A stretch of DNA of 64,000 nucleotides from Pseudomonas sp. UBA6562. GTDB taxonomy: Bacteria > Pseudomonadota > Gammaproteobacteria > Pseudomonadales > Pseudomonadaceae. The notes below the pieces were generated by a model. The model was not told the DNA's origin. It was given only the letters and a program-made list of their open reading frames with translations, and did not search any database. This document shows, in pieces, positions 8,431 through 15,803 of the stretch (position 1 is its first letter; each line of letters opens with the position of its first letter). The stretch is taken from contig NZ_DJJS01000003.1 in assembly GCF_002434265.1 (NCBI RefSeq), positions 1-64,000 on the forward strand, given 5' to 3'. The position numbers were made by a program, and so were the translations under genes.

Positions 8431-9261
8431 GGTGTTGGTCCTTGTTGAGTTGAAGGCCGGTCTGGCCAGTTCGGTGATCAGCGATTCCAGCGAGCCCACC
8501 CGGTGGGCCAGGCCGTGCTTGACGGCATCGGCGCCGACGCGGATACCGCCGTGGTCGCCCATTTCGGGAACTTGCTCCGCCGCCACATCGAGGTTGCGGG
8601 CCACTTTGCCAACGAAGACATCGCCCAAGGCATCGATGGTTTCGCCGAGCTTGGCGCGGCCCTCTTCGGTGCCGAGATCCGGCCGCTTGTTGGGCGCGTT
8701 GCGGCTGACGATCTGGTACCGAGTGCGGCCACTGGCTTTCTCGTCGTCGACGACAGCCTCCACGACCACGCCGATGCTGCCGGCGAGACTCGCTTCGTCG
8801 ATGACGATTTCGTGGGCCGCCGAGGCGATCCAGTAGGCCGCGCTCGCGCCGATGCCGCCGATGTAGGCGACGATGCGTTTGCGCGACCGACCCTGATAGA
8901 TCAGCTCGGCCAGCTCGTTGATGCCCGATGCAACACCGCCTGGGCTGTCGATGTTGAGCACGATGGACTTGACCTTAGGGTCGTCCAGCGCACGCTGGAT
9001 ATCGCTGCCCAGCACCTGGGTGCTGGTTGCGCCGCTGATCTCGGTGAACAGGTTGGCGTAGCGGAAGATGGGGCCGATGACGGGCACCAGGGCGACGTTG
9101 CCCCGCAGCGTGACGCGGCGGGTCTCTTCCAGTTGCTCGCCGCGCTTGGTGGCCAGCGCCAGCGGGTCACCCATGCGATCCGAGATGGTCAGCAGGTTAT
9201 CCAGGGCGTCAGGCAGCATCAGCCAGGGCTGCGAGGCAGCCAGCTCCAGTGCTCTTGGCAT
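8041..9261 (-). CDS. S49 head maturation protease (lambda gpC-like) with scaffold domain
   Basis: A 406-residue protein. The N-terminal 270 residues are an SppA/S49 serine protease: VLNIDSPGG leads the clp-type fold, and the catalytic serine lies in GIGASAAYWIASAAHEIV. The C-terminal 130 residues are charged, helical and scaffold-like. The ATG at 9261 was chosen because it starts two bases after the portal stop and MPRALELAASQPWLM is family-like; the longer frame upstream is out of character. In lambda, gpC processes the procapsid and its C-terminus is also made separately as scaffold. Confidence 0.92.
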   Translation of the reverse strand: MPRALELAASQPWLMLPDALDNLLTISDRMGDPLALATKRGEQLEETRRVTLRGNVALVPVIGPIFRYANLFTEISGATSTQVLGSDIQRALDDPKVKSIVLNIDSPGGVASGINELAELIYQGRSRKRIVAYIGGIGASAAYWIASAAHEIVIDEASLAGSIGVVVEAVVDDEKASGRTRYQIVSRNAPNKRPDLGTEEGRAKLGETIDALGDVFVGKVARNLDVAAEQVPEMGDHGGIRVGADAVKHGLAHRVGSLESLITELARPAFNSTRTNTMTTVKTTADLRTALAAGTDPTTIEIAQAEQPDLSAIRTEATTAERERIKGINALASKGFEKEVEAAIEDGSSVEATAMVMFKAAQDRGISLSGIKADAQGVSSTTPPAGGKEGERKAAVSAIVAGASRR

Positions 9262-9263
9262 GA

Positions 9264-10877
9264 TCAGTTCTCTTTGGGTTCGGGTTCTGGCGGGTCTTCC
9301 AGTCCGCCTTTGGGCAAGGCCTGGATGTTGTGCTCGCGCCGGTAGCCGACTTCGCGGGTGCGTTGCCGGATCACCTGCTGCCAAGGCTCACCGGTCATGG
9401 CAGCCGTCTCCAGCGTCTCGTTGCTAACGCCGATCTCGATGCGCTTGCCGGCTGCGTTGGCTTCCTTGAGTTCATCGATGGCACCGCGTGCCGGGCCGAT
9501 CCAGATGGCCTGGCAATAGGCTTTGCGCTTAGCGGTGTCGCTATAGCCGGGCAAGTTGATCAGGCCACGGGCCACAGCTTCGTCGATGATCAGCTCGCGG
9601 CTCGGCTGGCAGAAGTCGCACGCCAGCCACCAACGGCGCAGGCTGTAGAAACGCCACGCTTGCAGCATGGCGGCACGCGCGGCGCTGTAGCTGCTGCTGT
9701 AGTGCAACAGCAGCTCCTCCATCGGCAGCTCCAGCGCTGCGCCGATCTCCTTCACAACGGCGGTGAAGAATGGATCGAACTGCGCATTCGGCCGGCTGGG
9801 GTTGGCCACCATCGGCTCTTCGCCCACGCCGAGATCCACGATGGCACCCTCGCCCAGTGCCAGCTCGCCGTCCGACGTGTCGTCGCCGCCGGGCTGTTCT
9901 TCTGCCAGCGCCGACATCGGCAGGTTGCCCGACTGGAAGTTGTCACCCTTCTTGATGAATACGGTAAACATCGCCGAAATCACAGCGGCCATCAGCTCGG
10001 CGCTGCTGTAGCGCTCCAGCTTCTGCAACGGCTCCAGCACAGGCGACAGGTAGGGTGCGCCGCGCTTCTGGCCGGGCCGCTCTTTGTCCGACATGACGTG
10101 CAGCACTCGCCGCCGGCCTGTCGCTTCACCGAACACTTGCAGACGCTCCCAGCGCAGGGGATTACCTGCCAGATGCTCACCGGCATAGCCGGTGCAGACG
10201 TGGTAGGCCACTGGCGCGCCCAGGCCGTCGAACTCGACCCCTTCGACTAGATCCGGCCGGTCCATTCCGCTGTTGGGGTTGCCCACCCGATCCGACTCGA
10301 TCAGTTGCAAGCGCGTGCTGAACAGGCAGCCAGCGCGTTCTTGATCGGGGCTGGCCACGAACACATCGCCAGCCACCATCGAGGACACCAGCACCAGCGC
10401 CTGCAGTTGGTAATGGTTGAGCGTGGCTTCGGCATCGCACTCGCGCGGGTCGTCGGCATACAGCGACCAGAGCCGGTCGAGTTGGCCGTTGAGCTGTTCG
10501 GCCCGTTCCTCGGTGATGCCCAATGCCTCATGGTCGACCTGAGCACGGCAGACTAGGCCGGTGCCCACCACGTTGGTACGCAGCCGGGTGATCGCAGCGC
10601 GAGCCACCAGGTGATTGCGCATCGCATCGCGTGACCGCGCGACCAGCATGCGCCGCTCGCTTTGGTTGAAGTCGCGCCGTGGGCTGCCCAGGCCAGGTAT
10701 CCAACTGGCCACGCTGCGCAGCACCCGCGAGGCACCACGCCAGCGAGTTTCTACACCGCCACCGCCGCCTTGGGCGACGATCTGCTGGCCTTCGGCCGAA
10801 GCCCTGGCCACCCGGATCGCCTCTCCCATCAGTTGCTCGGCTGCGGATTCTCGTTTACGAAATGGCCACATGCTCAA
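9264..10877 (-). CDS. Phage portal protein (lambda gpB family)
   Basis: A 537-residue portal of the lambda B type, the dodecameric ring through which DNA enters the head. Recognisable parts are SQ-type early text NQSERRMLVARSRDAMRN, RAAITRLRTNVVGTGL, and the adenylylate-like central motif LVSSMVAGDVFV. LHYSSSYSAARAAMLQAWR occurs near residue 400. Length agrees with lambda B (533). It starts in an ATGA overlap with the gpW-like gene. Confidence 0.95.
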   Translation of the reverse strand: MSMWPFRKRESAAEQLMGEAIRVARASAEGQQIVAQGGGGGVETRWRGASRVLRSVASWIPGLGSPRRDFNQSERRMLVARSRDAMRNHLVARAAITRLRTNVVGTGLVCRAQVDHEALGITEERAEQLNGQLDRLWSLYADDPRECDAEATLNHYQLQALVLVSSMVAGDVFVASPDQERAGCLFSTRLQLIESDRVGNPNSGMDRPDLVEGVEFDGLGAPVAYHVCTGYAGEHLAGNPLRWERLQVFGEATGRRRVLHVMSDKERPGQKRGAPYLSPVLEPLQKLERYSSAELMAAVISAMFTVFIKKGDNFQSGNLPMSALAEEQPGGDDTSDGELALGEGAIVDLGVGEEPMVANPSRPNAQFDPFFTAVVKEIGAALELPMEELLLHYSSSYSAARAAMLQAWRFYSLRRWWLACDFCQPSRELIIDEAVARGLINLPGYSDTAKRKAYCQAIWIGPARGAIDELKEANAAGKRIEIGVSNETLETAAMTGEPWQQVIRQRTREVGYRREHNIQALPKGGLEDPPEPEPKEN

Positions 10878-11089
10878 AGCCCCACATACGAGATGCGGTT
10901 GCGCCCACGGCGCGCACGCCCGGCCTGCTCCAGCGCGACCTGATCGGCGTACTGCTTTTCCAGCAGCCGCAGGCTATTGAGTTCGGCCAACTGGATCTCC
11001 CGGTCGGCACGGCGTAGCCGCTGACCGTTCTTCAGAACGGCCGAGATCGCCGCCCTGACTTCCGCCAGGCGTTGTTCTGCTTCTGTCAT
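10874..11089 (-). CDS. Head-tail connector gpW-like protein
   Basis: A 71-residue basic protein of the lambda gpW family, which plugs the portal after packaging. It is close to the family length (68) and shows the family pattern AEVRAAISAVLKNGQRLRRA followed by ELNSLRLLEKQY. It lies between terminase large subunit and portal, as in lambda (A-W-B). Confidence 0.92.
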   Translation of the reverse strand: MTEAEQRLAEVRAAISAVLKNGQRLRRADREIQLAELNSLRLLEKQYADQVALEQAGRARRGRNRISYVGL

Positions 11090-11101
11090 GGTGAACCTCG
11101 A

Positions 11102-13027
11102 TTAGCCGACGCGGCTCCGCGTGCCACGACCGCGAGCGACCGCGCGACGTGGAACCGGCGCCACCGCCTGTTCGGTATTGAAAAGGGTAGGCTGCAGCTG
11201 TTGCTGCTCCAGCTGGTCCCATTCGTGGTCGCGCAGCAGGTGTGTTTTCAGGCTACGCGCGGCGTGCAGCGCGTACACCTCACAGTCGAGCGCCTCGTTG
11301 CGCCGGCCGGCCTTCTTCTGCCAGACCATGCGGCTGGGGATGCGCGGATGCGGGGCCAGCACTTCGTTGGTCAGTTGCTCGTAGTAGTCCGCGCGGATCT
11401 CGCTGTACCAGTGCATGCGCCCAGGCCCGCTGCCCTTGAGCCGCATGCGGCCATCGATCAGCGTCTTAGCCTTGTGCGTACCGACGATGAACACGCGCAG
11501 GCCGTACTTGGCCGCTTTGGTGTTGTCCTGGCTGGTATCGGTCGACTGCGCCGGTTTGGTGAAGATCTCCCGGTCGCGGCTGTCGATCGACGCGCCCTTG
11601 ATCGCCATGATGTTGAAGCGCTGGCGGTCGCGCACGTAGGTGTACACCGCATCGCTGGTATTGCCGTCCGAGCTGTCGATGCTGACGGCCGATACCGCGA
11701 TCTGTGCGCCGCCCTCGGTCGGGATGGGCGTGGCGATGATGCGATCCAGCTCGTCCCACACGGCGTCGTTCGGATCGATGGGGTTGCCGGGCAGCTCGCC
11801 CCAGTACAACCGCCACGACTCTTCTCCCCTGCCCCAGCCGATGATCACCAGCGCCAGGCGGTCGCCCTGTACGTCCACCCCTACCGTAACCAGCAAGACG
11901 CCTTTCGGCGCCGTCAGCTCGGCGTAGGGTTCGGCGCGCTTCTCCAGCTCGTCGGTCTTGGGTGCGTTGCTCTTGTACTCGTAGCTTTCGCCCATCGAAC
12001 TGTTGGTGAAGGCGATCATCGGCCCGATGTTGCCCATCGAAGCGGCATGCTCGGCCTGCAGCTTCTTCTCCATCAGCACTTCGAACCGCGAGCCGTGGAA
12101 CGTGGCATACAGCTCGTTGAGGATGTAGCCGGCGATCCCGCGAAACTCGGCGGTGGCCTCCCAGCGGCCGTGCCGGAGGTTGGCGTTTTTCTGGTGGTCG
12201 TCCCATATCTCGCCACAGTGCGGGCAAGCGTAATAGGCCGTCTCCGGGCGACGCTTGCGGTAAACCTCATGGTTATAGTGCAGGTCTTCGTCGCAGTGCA
12301 GATGGTCGAAGCTCAAGGCGTGCGATTGACCGCAGCCATGGCACGGCACCAGGCCCACGCGCTTGTCCGACAGTTCGAGCTCTGCGTCGATGGCTGACAG
12401 CCCTTTGATGGTCGGCGTCCCTCCGATGATGATCTTCGAGCGCCGGAAGGTTTTCAGACGCTCCTTGGCCAGCTTGATGCTGTCGCCCTGTCCGCGCAGG
12501 TTGAGGTTGCAGTCGTCGGGCTCTTCGATGGCCACGCGCGGTACCGGCGTGGACTTCACACTGGCCGGGCTGTTGGAGCCGACCATTTTCAGGAAGCCGC
12601 CGGGAAAGCGCTTGAAGTCCTGGCGTTGCTGCAGCTTGCGGCTGCGCAGGTCGACCTTCTTGCCCAGCCGTCTGGTCGCCTCGATCATTGGCTCCAGCTT
12701 TTCCGCCACGTATTGCTTGGCGGCCTCGGCCTTGGGGAACAGGATCAGGATCGGTGAGGGGTCGAGGTCGATCCACTTGCCCAGTGCGTTGCCCAGCACG
12801 CCGGATGTCCAGGCCACCTGGGCCGACTTGCGGCCAACGATCTCACCGACATTCGGGTCGTCCAGCGCCTCCAGTGGGCCACCAGGCCAGATCAGGTGCG
12901 GCGTTTTGTCGAAACGGTATTTGCCGGGAGTGGCGGATTCTTCGGGAGCCAGCCAGCGGTATTTATCGGCCCACTCGATGATGGTCATGCGCGGCGGCGG
13001 TGCCCACTTGCGGCACACCCGCCCCAT
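11102..13027 (-). CDS. Terminase large subunit (lambda gpA family)
   Basis: A 641-residue packaging motor and nuclease. The ATPase region has GRKSAQVAWTSG, corresponding to the gpA adenine/Walker A region, and a zinc-finger-like CHGCGQ...CPHCGEIWDDHQ segment. The nuclease part begins at TVGVDVQGDRLALVIIGWG. The ATG at 13027 lies four bases after the stop of the small subunit and gives the usual N-terminus (MGRVCRKWAPPPRMTIIEWA). A longer frame to 13108 would overlap the small subunit. The gpA type implies packaging from cos. Confidence 0.95.
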   Translation of the reverse strand: MGRVCRKWAPPPRMTIIEWADKYRWLAPEESATPGKYRFDKTPHLIWPGGPLEALDDPNVGEIVGRKSAQVAWTSGVLGNALGKWIDLDPSPILILFPKAEAAKQYVAEKLEPMIEATRRLGKKVDLRSRKLQQRQDFKRFPGGFLKMVGSNSPASVKSTPVPRVAIEEPDDCNLNLRGQGDSIKLAKERLKTFRRSKIIIGGTPTIKGLSAIDAELELSDKRVGLVPCHGCGQSHALSFDHLHCDEDLHYNHEVYRKRRPETAYYACPHCGEIWDDHQKNANLRHGRWEATAEFRGIAGYILNELYATFHGSRFEVLMEKKLQAEHAASMGNIGPMIAFTNSSMGESYEYKSNAPKTDELEKRAEPYAELTAPKGVLLVTVGVDVQGDRLALVIIGWGRGEESWRLYWGELPGNPIDPNDAVWDELDRIIATPIPTEGGAQIAVSAVSIDSSDGNTSDAVYTYVRDRQRFNIMAIKGASIDSRDREIFTKPAQSTDTSQDNTKAAKYGLRVFIVGTHKAKTLIDGRMRLKGSGPGRMHWYSEIRADYYEQLTNEVLAPHPRIPSRMVWQKKAGRRNEALDCEVYALHAARSLKTHLLRDHEWDQLEQQQLQPTLFNTEQAVAPVPRRAVARGRGTRSRVG

Positions 13028-13031
13028 TGCC

Positions 13032-13553
13032 TTACTCGCCGTCTTCTTCAGAGCCCTCCGCATCGTCCGGCTCGTCAGAATCCCCAGCGAGATCGTCGTC
13101 CTCGTCATACGCGGACAGTCTCCTAAGTATCGATTCGATGGGTTGGCGAATCAGCTGGTCGTCGATCTGCACGCCGTACTGCGCGGACAACGTCTCGGCC
13201 AGTTCGTCGGGCAACGTGTTGAGCAGCTCGATTTTGGCGGCGGTGATTACCGCCTCGAAGCGTTGCACTAGATCGGCTTCGATTACGACCTCGCCCAGGT
13301 CTTTGGCCAGCGCCAGCTCTTCGCGGTCGCCTCGGATTCGGTCAAGGCGGTCGCGGGTGGATTCCTTCTTGCCGTTGAGGGCGGCTTGGCGCATCAGCCA
13401 GTCGATCACCAGCTGCGTGTCGTACTGGTTTTCGTTGCCGCGTCCTACGCCAAACTCGATCACCGGCATGCCGTCTTTTTGCCAGCGGCTGAGGGTGCGT
13501 TCGTCACGGCCGACGATCTCGCTCAATTCGAGTTTGGTAACTGTCTTGCCCAT
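13032..13553 (-). CDS. Terminase small subunit (Nu1 family)
   Basis: A 173-residue protein. The N-terminal 50 residues form a winged helix-turn-helix of the Nu1 type (LELSEIVGRDERTLSRWQKD), used to bind cos DNA. A basic helical middle (KKESTRDRLDRIRGDREELA) and a strongly acidic C-terminus (DEDDDLAGDSDEPDDAEGS) follow. The large subunit starts five bases downstream of its stop. The upstream 200 bases are non-coding and a likely place for cos. Confidence 0.93.
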   Translation of the reverse strand: MGKTVTKLELSEIVGRDERTLSRWQKDGMPVIEFGVGRGNENQYDTQLVIDWLMRQAALNGKKESTRDRLDRIRGDREELALAKDLGEVVIEADLVQRFEAVITAAKIELLNTLPDELAETLSAQYGVQIDDQLIRQPIESILRRLSAYDEDDDLAGDSDEPDDAEGSEEDGE

Positions 13554-13759
13554 CGCTAAGTCCTTGAAAAGACGGACATCCCTGCCAGGATCTCAGCTGC
13601 AGAGAAACCGCGAGTCTGCGCACCCGTGTAGGGGCCGGGGCCGGGGGAGGACCCAAAATCAGGGGCACCGCCCCTACCGGATGATTCGCCCATGCGGATT
13701 CCCAGCCCCGTACCTCGGCTATATCTCTCGGCTCCCTGACCGGCTGCGGCCACGGGGTA
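13554..13759. other. Non-coding GC-rich stretch, candidate cos region
   Basis: About 200 bases between the small terminase gene and a small upstream gene carry no convincing gene. They hold a perfect inverted repeat AGGGGC/GCCCCT with a three-base centre (13661-13675) and runs of G and C beside it. Lambda-type terminases cut at cos just upstream of Nu1, so this is the expected location. The exact nick sites cannot be read from sequence alone. Confidence 0.45.
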
Positions 13760-13990
13760 TCAACCGCACTGGCAACACCGCTTACGCGGCTTTTCTTGGT
13801 AACGTCCCGTGGCCAGCGCCAGACTCAAAGCTTCTACAAGGACTTCTTTAGGGGTTTCCTCCAGCGTCTTCTGCCAGTAATGTCGCGCACGCATAAGGTC
13901 GCAAGCTCGATGCACCTGCATATCGATGTAACGCATTACCTGCTCCCTGGTTTGGGGGCTTTTTTTCTCTTGCTCAGGAGTCAAGGACAT
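13760..13990 (-). CDS. Small phage protein of unknown function
   Basis: A 76-residue protein starting MSLTPEQEKKSPQTREQV, with a GGAG six bases before its ATG. It is helical and basic, ends in RKRCCQCG with three cysteines, and has no membrane segment. It is oriented with the late operon, between holin and terminase. Its ATG overlaps the ATG of the divergent gene at 13989 through the shared bases CATG. No family recognised. Confidence 0.65.
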   Translation of the reverse strand: MSLTPEQEKKSPQTREQVMRYIDMQVHRACDLMRARHYWQKTLEETPKEVLVEALSLALATGRYQEKPRKRCCQCG

Positions 13991-14432
13991 GACCATCTCC
14001 AACATCCAACAATTTGATGAAATCACCGGCCAGGTGCTCGGCGCGCTGTACGAAAGCTTTCCGGTCCCACGCCATCTATTGATCAAACAGTTTGTTGAGG
14101 GCGGGTTCACTTTCGATGAACACATGGCAGCGGACACCCCTAACGAGCGGGGCGAGTTCTTCATAGCCTGTATCGAATGGCTAGCCGAAGCGGGCTACCT
14201 CACCTTCGGAGATCAATCGCACGGCAGCGGCTTCATAAGTGCAGTGTTGACCGCAATGGGTCTGGAAGCTCTGAAGGCTGTACCCTCAAGCCTATCTGCA
14301 GGACTTTCATTGGGCGACCAACTCGTTAATGCCACCAAAAGCGGTACAAAGAGCGTCTTGGGTGGCTTGGCAGGCGAGGTACTTTCGGTTGGCTCCCGCC
14401 TTGTGACCGCACACTTTGGACTACCTGGCTGA
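13989..14432 (+). CDS. Conserved phage-associated protein of unknown function, opposite to the late operon
   Basis: A 147-residue protein on the strand opposite to the surrounding late genes. It begins MTISNIQQFDEITGQVLGAL and is preceded by AGGAG and AAGGA. The first 85 residues look like a small winged-helix fold (FFIACIEWLAEAGYLTF, SAVLTAMGLEALKAVPSSL). The C-terminal 50 residues are small-residue rich (GGLAGEVLSVGSRLVTAHF). I recall similar proteins scattered in Pseudomonas and other accessory regions, with no function known to me. Its position between lysis and packaging genes and its opposite direction mark it as a moron, likely transcribed on its own in the lysogen. Confidence 0.8.
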   Translation: MTISNIQQFDEITGQVLGALYESFPVPRHLLIKQFVEGGFTFDEHMAADTPNERGEFFIACIEWLAEAGYLTFGDQSHGSGFISAVLTAMGLEALKAVPSSLSAGLSLGDQLVNATKSGTKSVLGGLAGEVLSVGSRLVTAHFGLPG

Positions 14433-14574
14433 CGTCGTAACGAGCCAATGAAGTTCAGCAGACTGGATTTCAGTAAGCTGGCAATCCTCCCGCCGGCAAA
14501 GCAACGCGGGTTTCCCGTCCCGTACCCCGTCCAACCCCCCAGGGTCCCCGGCCCCCGGCAGAAACCTAGCCGGC

Positions 14575-14922
14575 TCACTGGGCTGGCCCGCCCGGCGGGG
14601 GCGGCGCCTCGCAGACGCCCAGCCGCTTGGCGGCCCAGCGTTCGTAAAGGCCGATGGCAACGTCGGCGCCGGCCGTGGCCGTCAGGCAACCGAACGCCGC
14701 AGCCGCCCAAATCGAAGCGCCCATGGAGTAAAGCAGCATGATGGTTGCAACCCCGCAGACCACGCAGGCGCCGGAGCGCAGCACGATCCGGCGGACCAGG
14801 TTCCACCCGCTCGCCCCTGCTCGATCTGCTCGCCACATCTCGCCGGACACTCCGCCGACCAGGGACAGGATGATCACCATCCAGATCGGCATCTCAGCCA
14901 GCGCTTGTTGTTCGTTCGTCAT
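14575..14922 (-). CDS. Phage holin (LydA/holin superfamily III-like)
   Basis: A 115-residue membrane protein. The N-terminal segment MPIWMVIILSLVGGVSGEMW and the later hydrophobic stretches ACVVCGVATIMLLYSMGAS and IWAAAAFGCLTATAGADVAI give about three membrane spans. A soluble tail ends in Pro/Gly repeats. The GGVSGEMWRAD motif is typical of Pseudomonas phage and pyocin holins. It is the first late gene, directly behind a terminator, which fits a lambda-style late leader. No endolysin is adjacent; it must lie elsewhere, probably left of the window. Confidence 0.85.
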   Translation of the reverse strand: MTNEQQALAEMPIWMVIILSLVGGVSGEMWRADRAGASGWNLVRRIVLRSGACVVCGVATIMLLYSMGASIWAAAAFGCLTATAGADVAIGLYERWAAKRLGVCEAPPPPGGPAQ

Positions 14923-14937
14923 CCCGCCCCCAAATGC

Positions 14938-14964
14938 AAAAAACCCGGCGCGATGGCCGGGTTT
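14938..14964 (-). terminator. Leftward terminator in front of the holin gene (tR'-like)
   Basis: On the minus strand a perfect 9-bp stem (AAACCCGGC / GCCGGGTTT, loop six) runs into TTTTTT. It stops leftward transcription 15 bases before the holin start. Together with the upstream Q-like gene it matches the lambda plan of a late promoter, a terminator and Q-dependent readthrough. Confidence 0.85.
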
Positions 14965-15177
14965 GCTGTGTGTGGCGGGCTGCTTTGTGCGCCCGCACGT
15001 CTCGAAGATGGGTACTTTTTACAGGTCGAGTTTACTGGCAGCAAGCGAGTTTTAATGCCACCGGCCAATAAGGGATCAACGCCCGGGGAATGTCTGGCGA
15101 ATGTCAGAGCAATGCACCTGCCCGGCTATCTGTTGCTGACCCTGCGTCCCATTGGTCCCATGGGGAATACAGATGGC

Positions 15178-15419
15178 GGGACACTTGCAGGCCTCTGAAA
15201 TCAAGGGCTGTCCCACTGTCCTACTTTTTAAACCCAATCTCCCCGTATAAAGAAGGATTGATTACACGCTGCGCGTAATACGCGCGTACTGCACTGCTTG
15301 CGCCCCACATGTGCGCCCAAGGCTGACAGGTGGGACAGCGGGACAAGGCCCATGGCGCGGGGTCTCGGCTTGACTCGCCTTAGCAATTTGCAGCAGGACA
15401 GCGCCGGGACAGTGGGACA
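15178..15419. repeat. Iterated GGGACA repeats, paired at 8-base spacing
   Basis: GGGACA (or GGACA) occurs at 15178, 15332, 15340, 15395, 15406 and 15414 on the plus strand, and inverted (TGTCCC, TGTCCT) at 15209 and 15217. Three pairs have starts exactly eight bases apart: 15332/15340, 15406/15414 and 15209/15217. The shared pair pattern is GGGACAGnGGGACA. Short iterons beside a primase-helicase gene are typical of P4-type origins. Late-activator binding is the alternative. Confidence 0.6.
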
Positions 15420-15431
15420 ACTTTGTACGGA

Positions 15432-15803
15432 TCATGCGGCCCTCTTCCCCTTCAATAGCCCGGCAATTGAAACATGCGCCTGATGAAGTCGGTCATAGTA
15501 CGTTTTTCGACTGCACCCGCAATAAGCCATCTTCTGCGCGAGCAGACTTTCATGGTTGCAATAGTGCTCCCTGATAATGACGTACAGCTGAGGTTCGAGG
15601 TGTTTGTTCACGATGAGCTCAATGTCTGCTGACTCGTCCAGCAGTACCCGACTGCCTCTCGTCCCTCGAATCAGGTCTCCCCGACAGTCCATCAAAAGCC
15701 CGAGCATGCACCCACCGCCACTGCCGCTACCGACTGGCTCAGGGCTGTGCAGCTCCTGCGCCCAAAGCTTCAGCATTTCATCGATATGCTTGATCAAAAG
15801 CAT
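15432..15803 (-). CDS. Antitermination protein Q-like
   Basis: A 123-residue protein beginning MLLIKHIDEMLKLWAQEL. The C-terminal half has a cysteine pair region and a DNA-binding-like helix pair (MAYCGCSRKTYYDRLHQAHV), reminiscent of the phage antitermination Q family and of sigma-like region 4 proteins. It is the last early gene and is followed by a leader with a terminator and then the lysis gene, exactly the place of Q. The ATG at 15803 overlaps the primase 3' end and is preceded by GGGAGGA, although the spacing is short; a start at 15851 is possible. Family assignment is from memory of similar proteins. Confidence 0.6.
   Translation of the reverse strand: MLLIKHIDEMLKLWAQELHSPEPVGSGSGGGCMLGLLMDCRGDLIRGTRGSRVLLDESADIELIVNKHLEPQLYVIIREHYCNHESLLAQKMAYCGCSRKTYYDRLHQAHVSIAGLLKGKRAA

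Larger units (their letters stand above)
14923..15431. other. Late leader / possible origin region without genes
   Basis: About 500 bases between the Q-like gene and the holin hold no convincing gene. They contain a leftward terminator next to the holin, a weak leftward promoter-like pair (TTGCTG, 17 bases, TAAAAA, near 15036-15008), paired GGGACA repeats and nested palindromes (GCGCGTAATACGCGC at 15271-15285). This is where a lambda-like phage would place the late promoter and its terminator. The repeats also look like iterons. Confidence 0.6.

Noticed and set aside
13556..13753. Minus-strand frame of 65 codons before the small terminase
   Set aside because: Gly/Pro/Ser-rich, no ribosome-binding site of note, lies over the palindromic GC-rich stretch that is a better candidate for cos.
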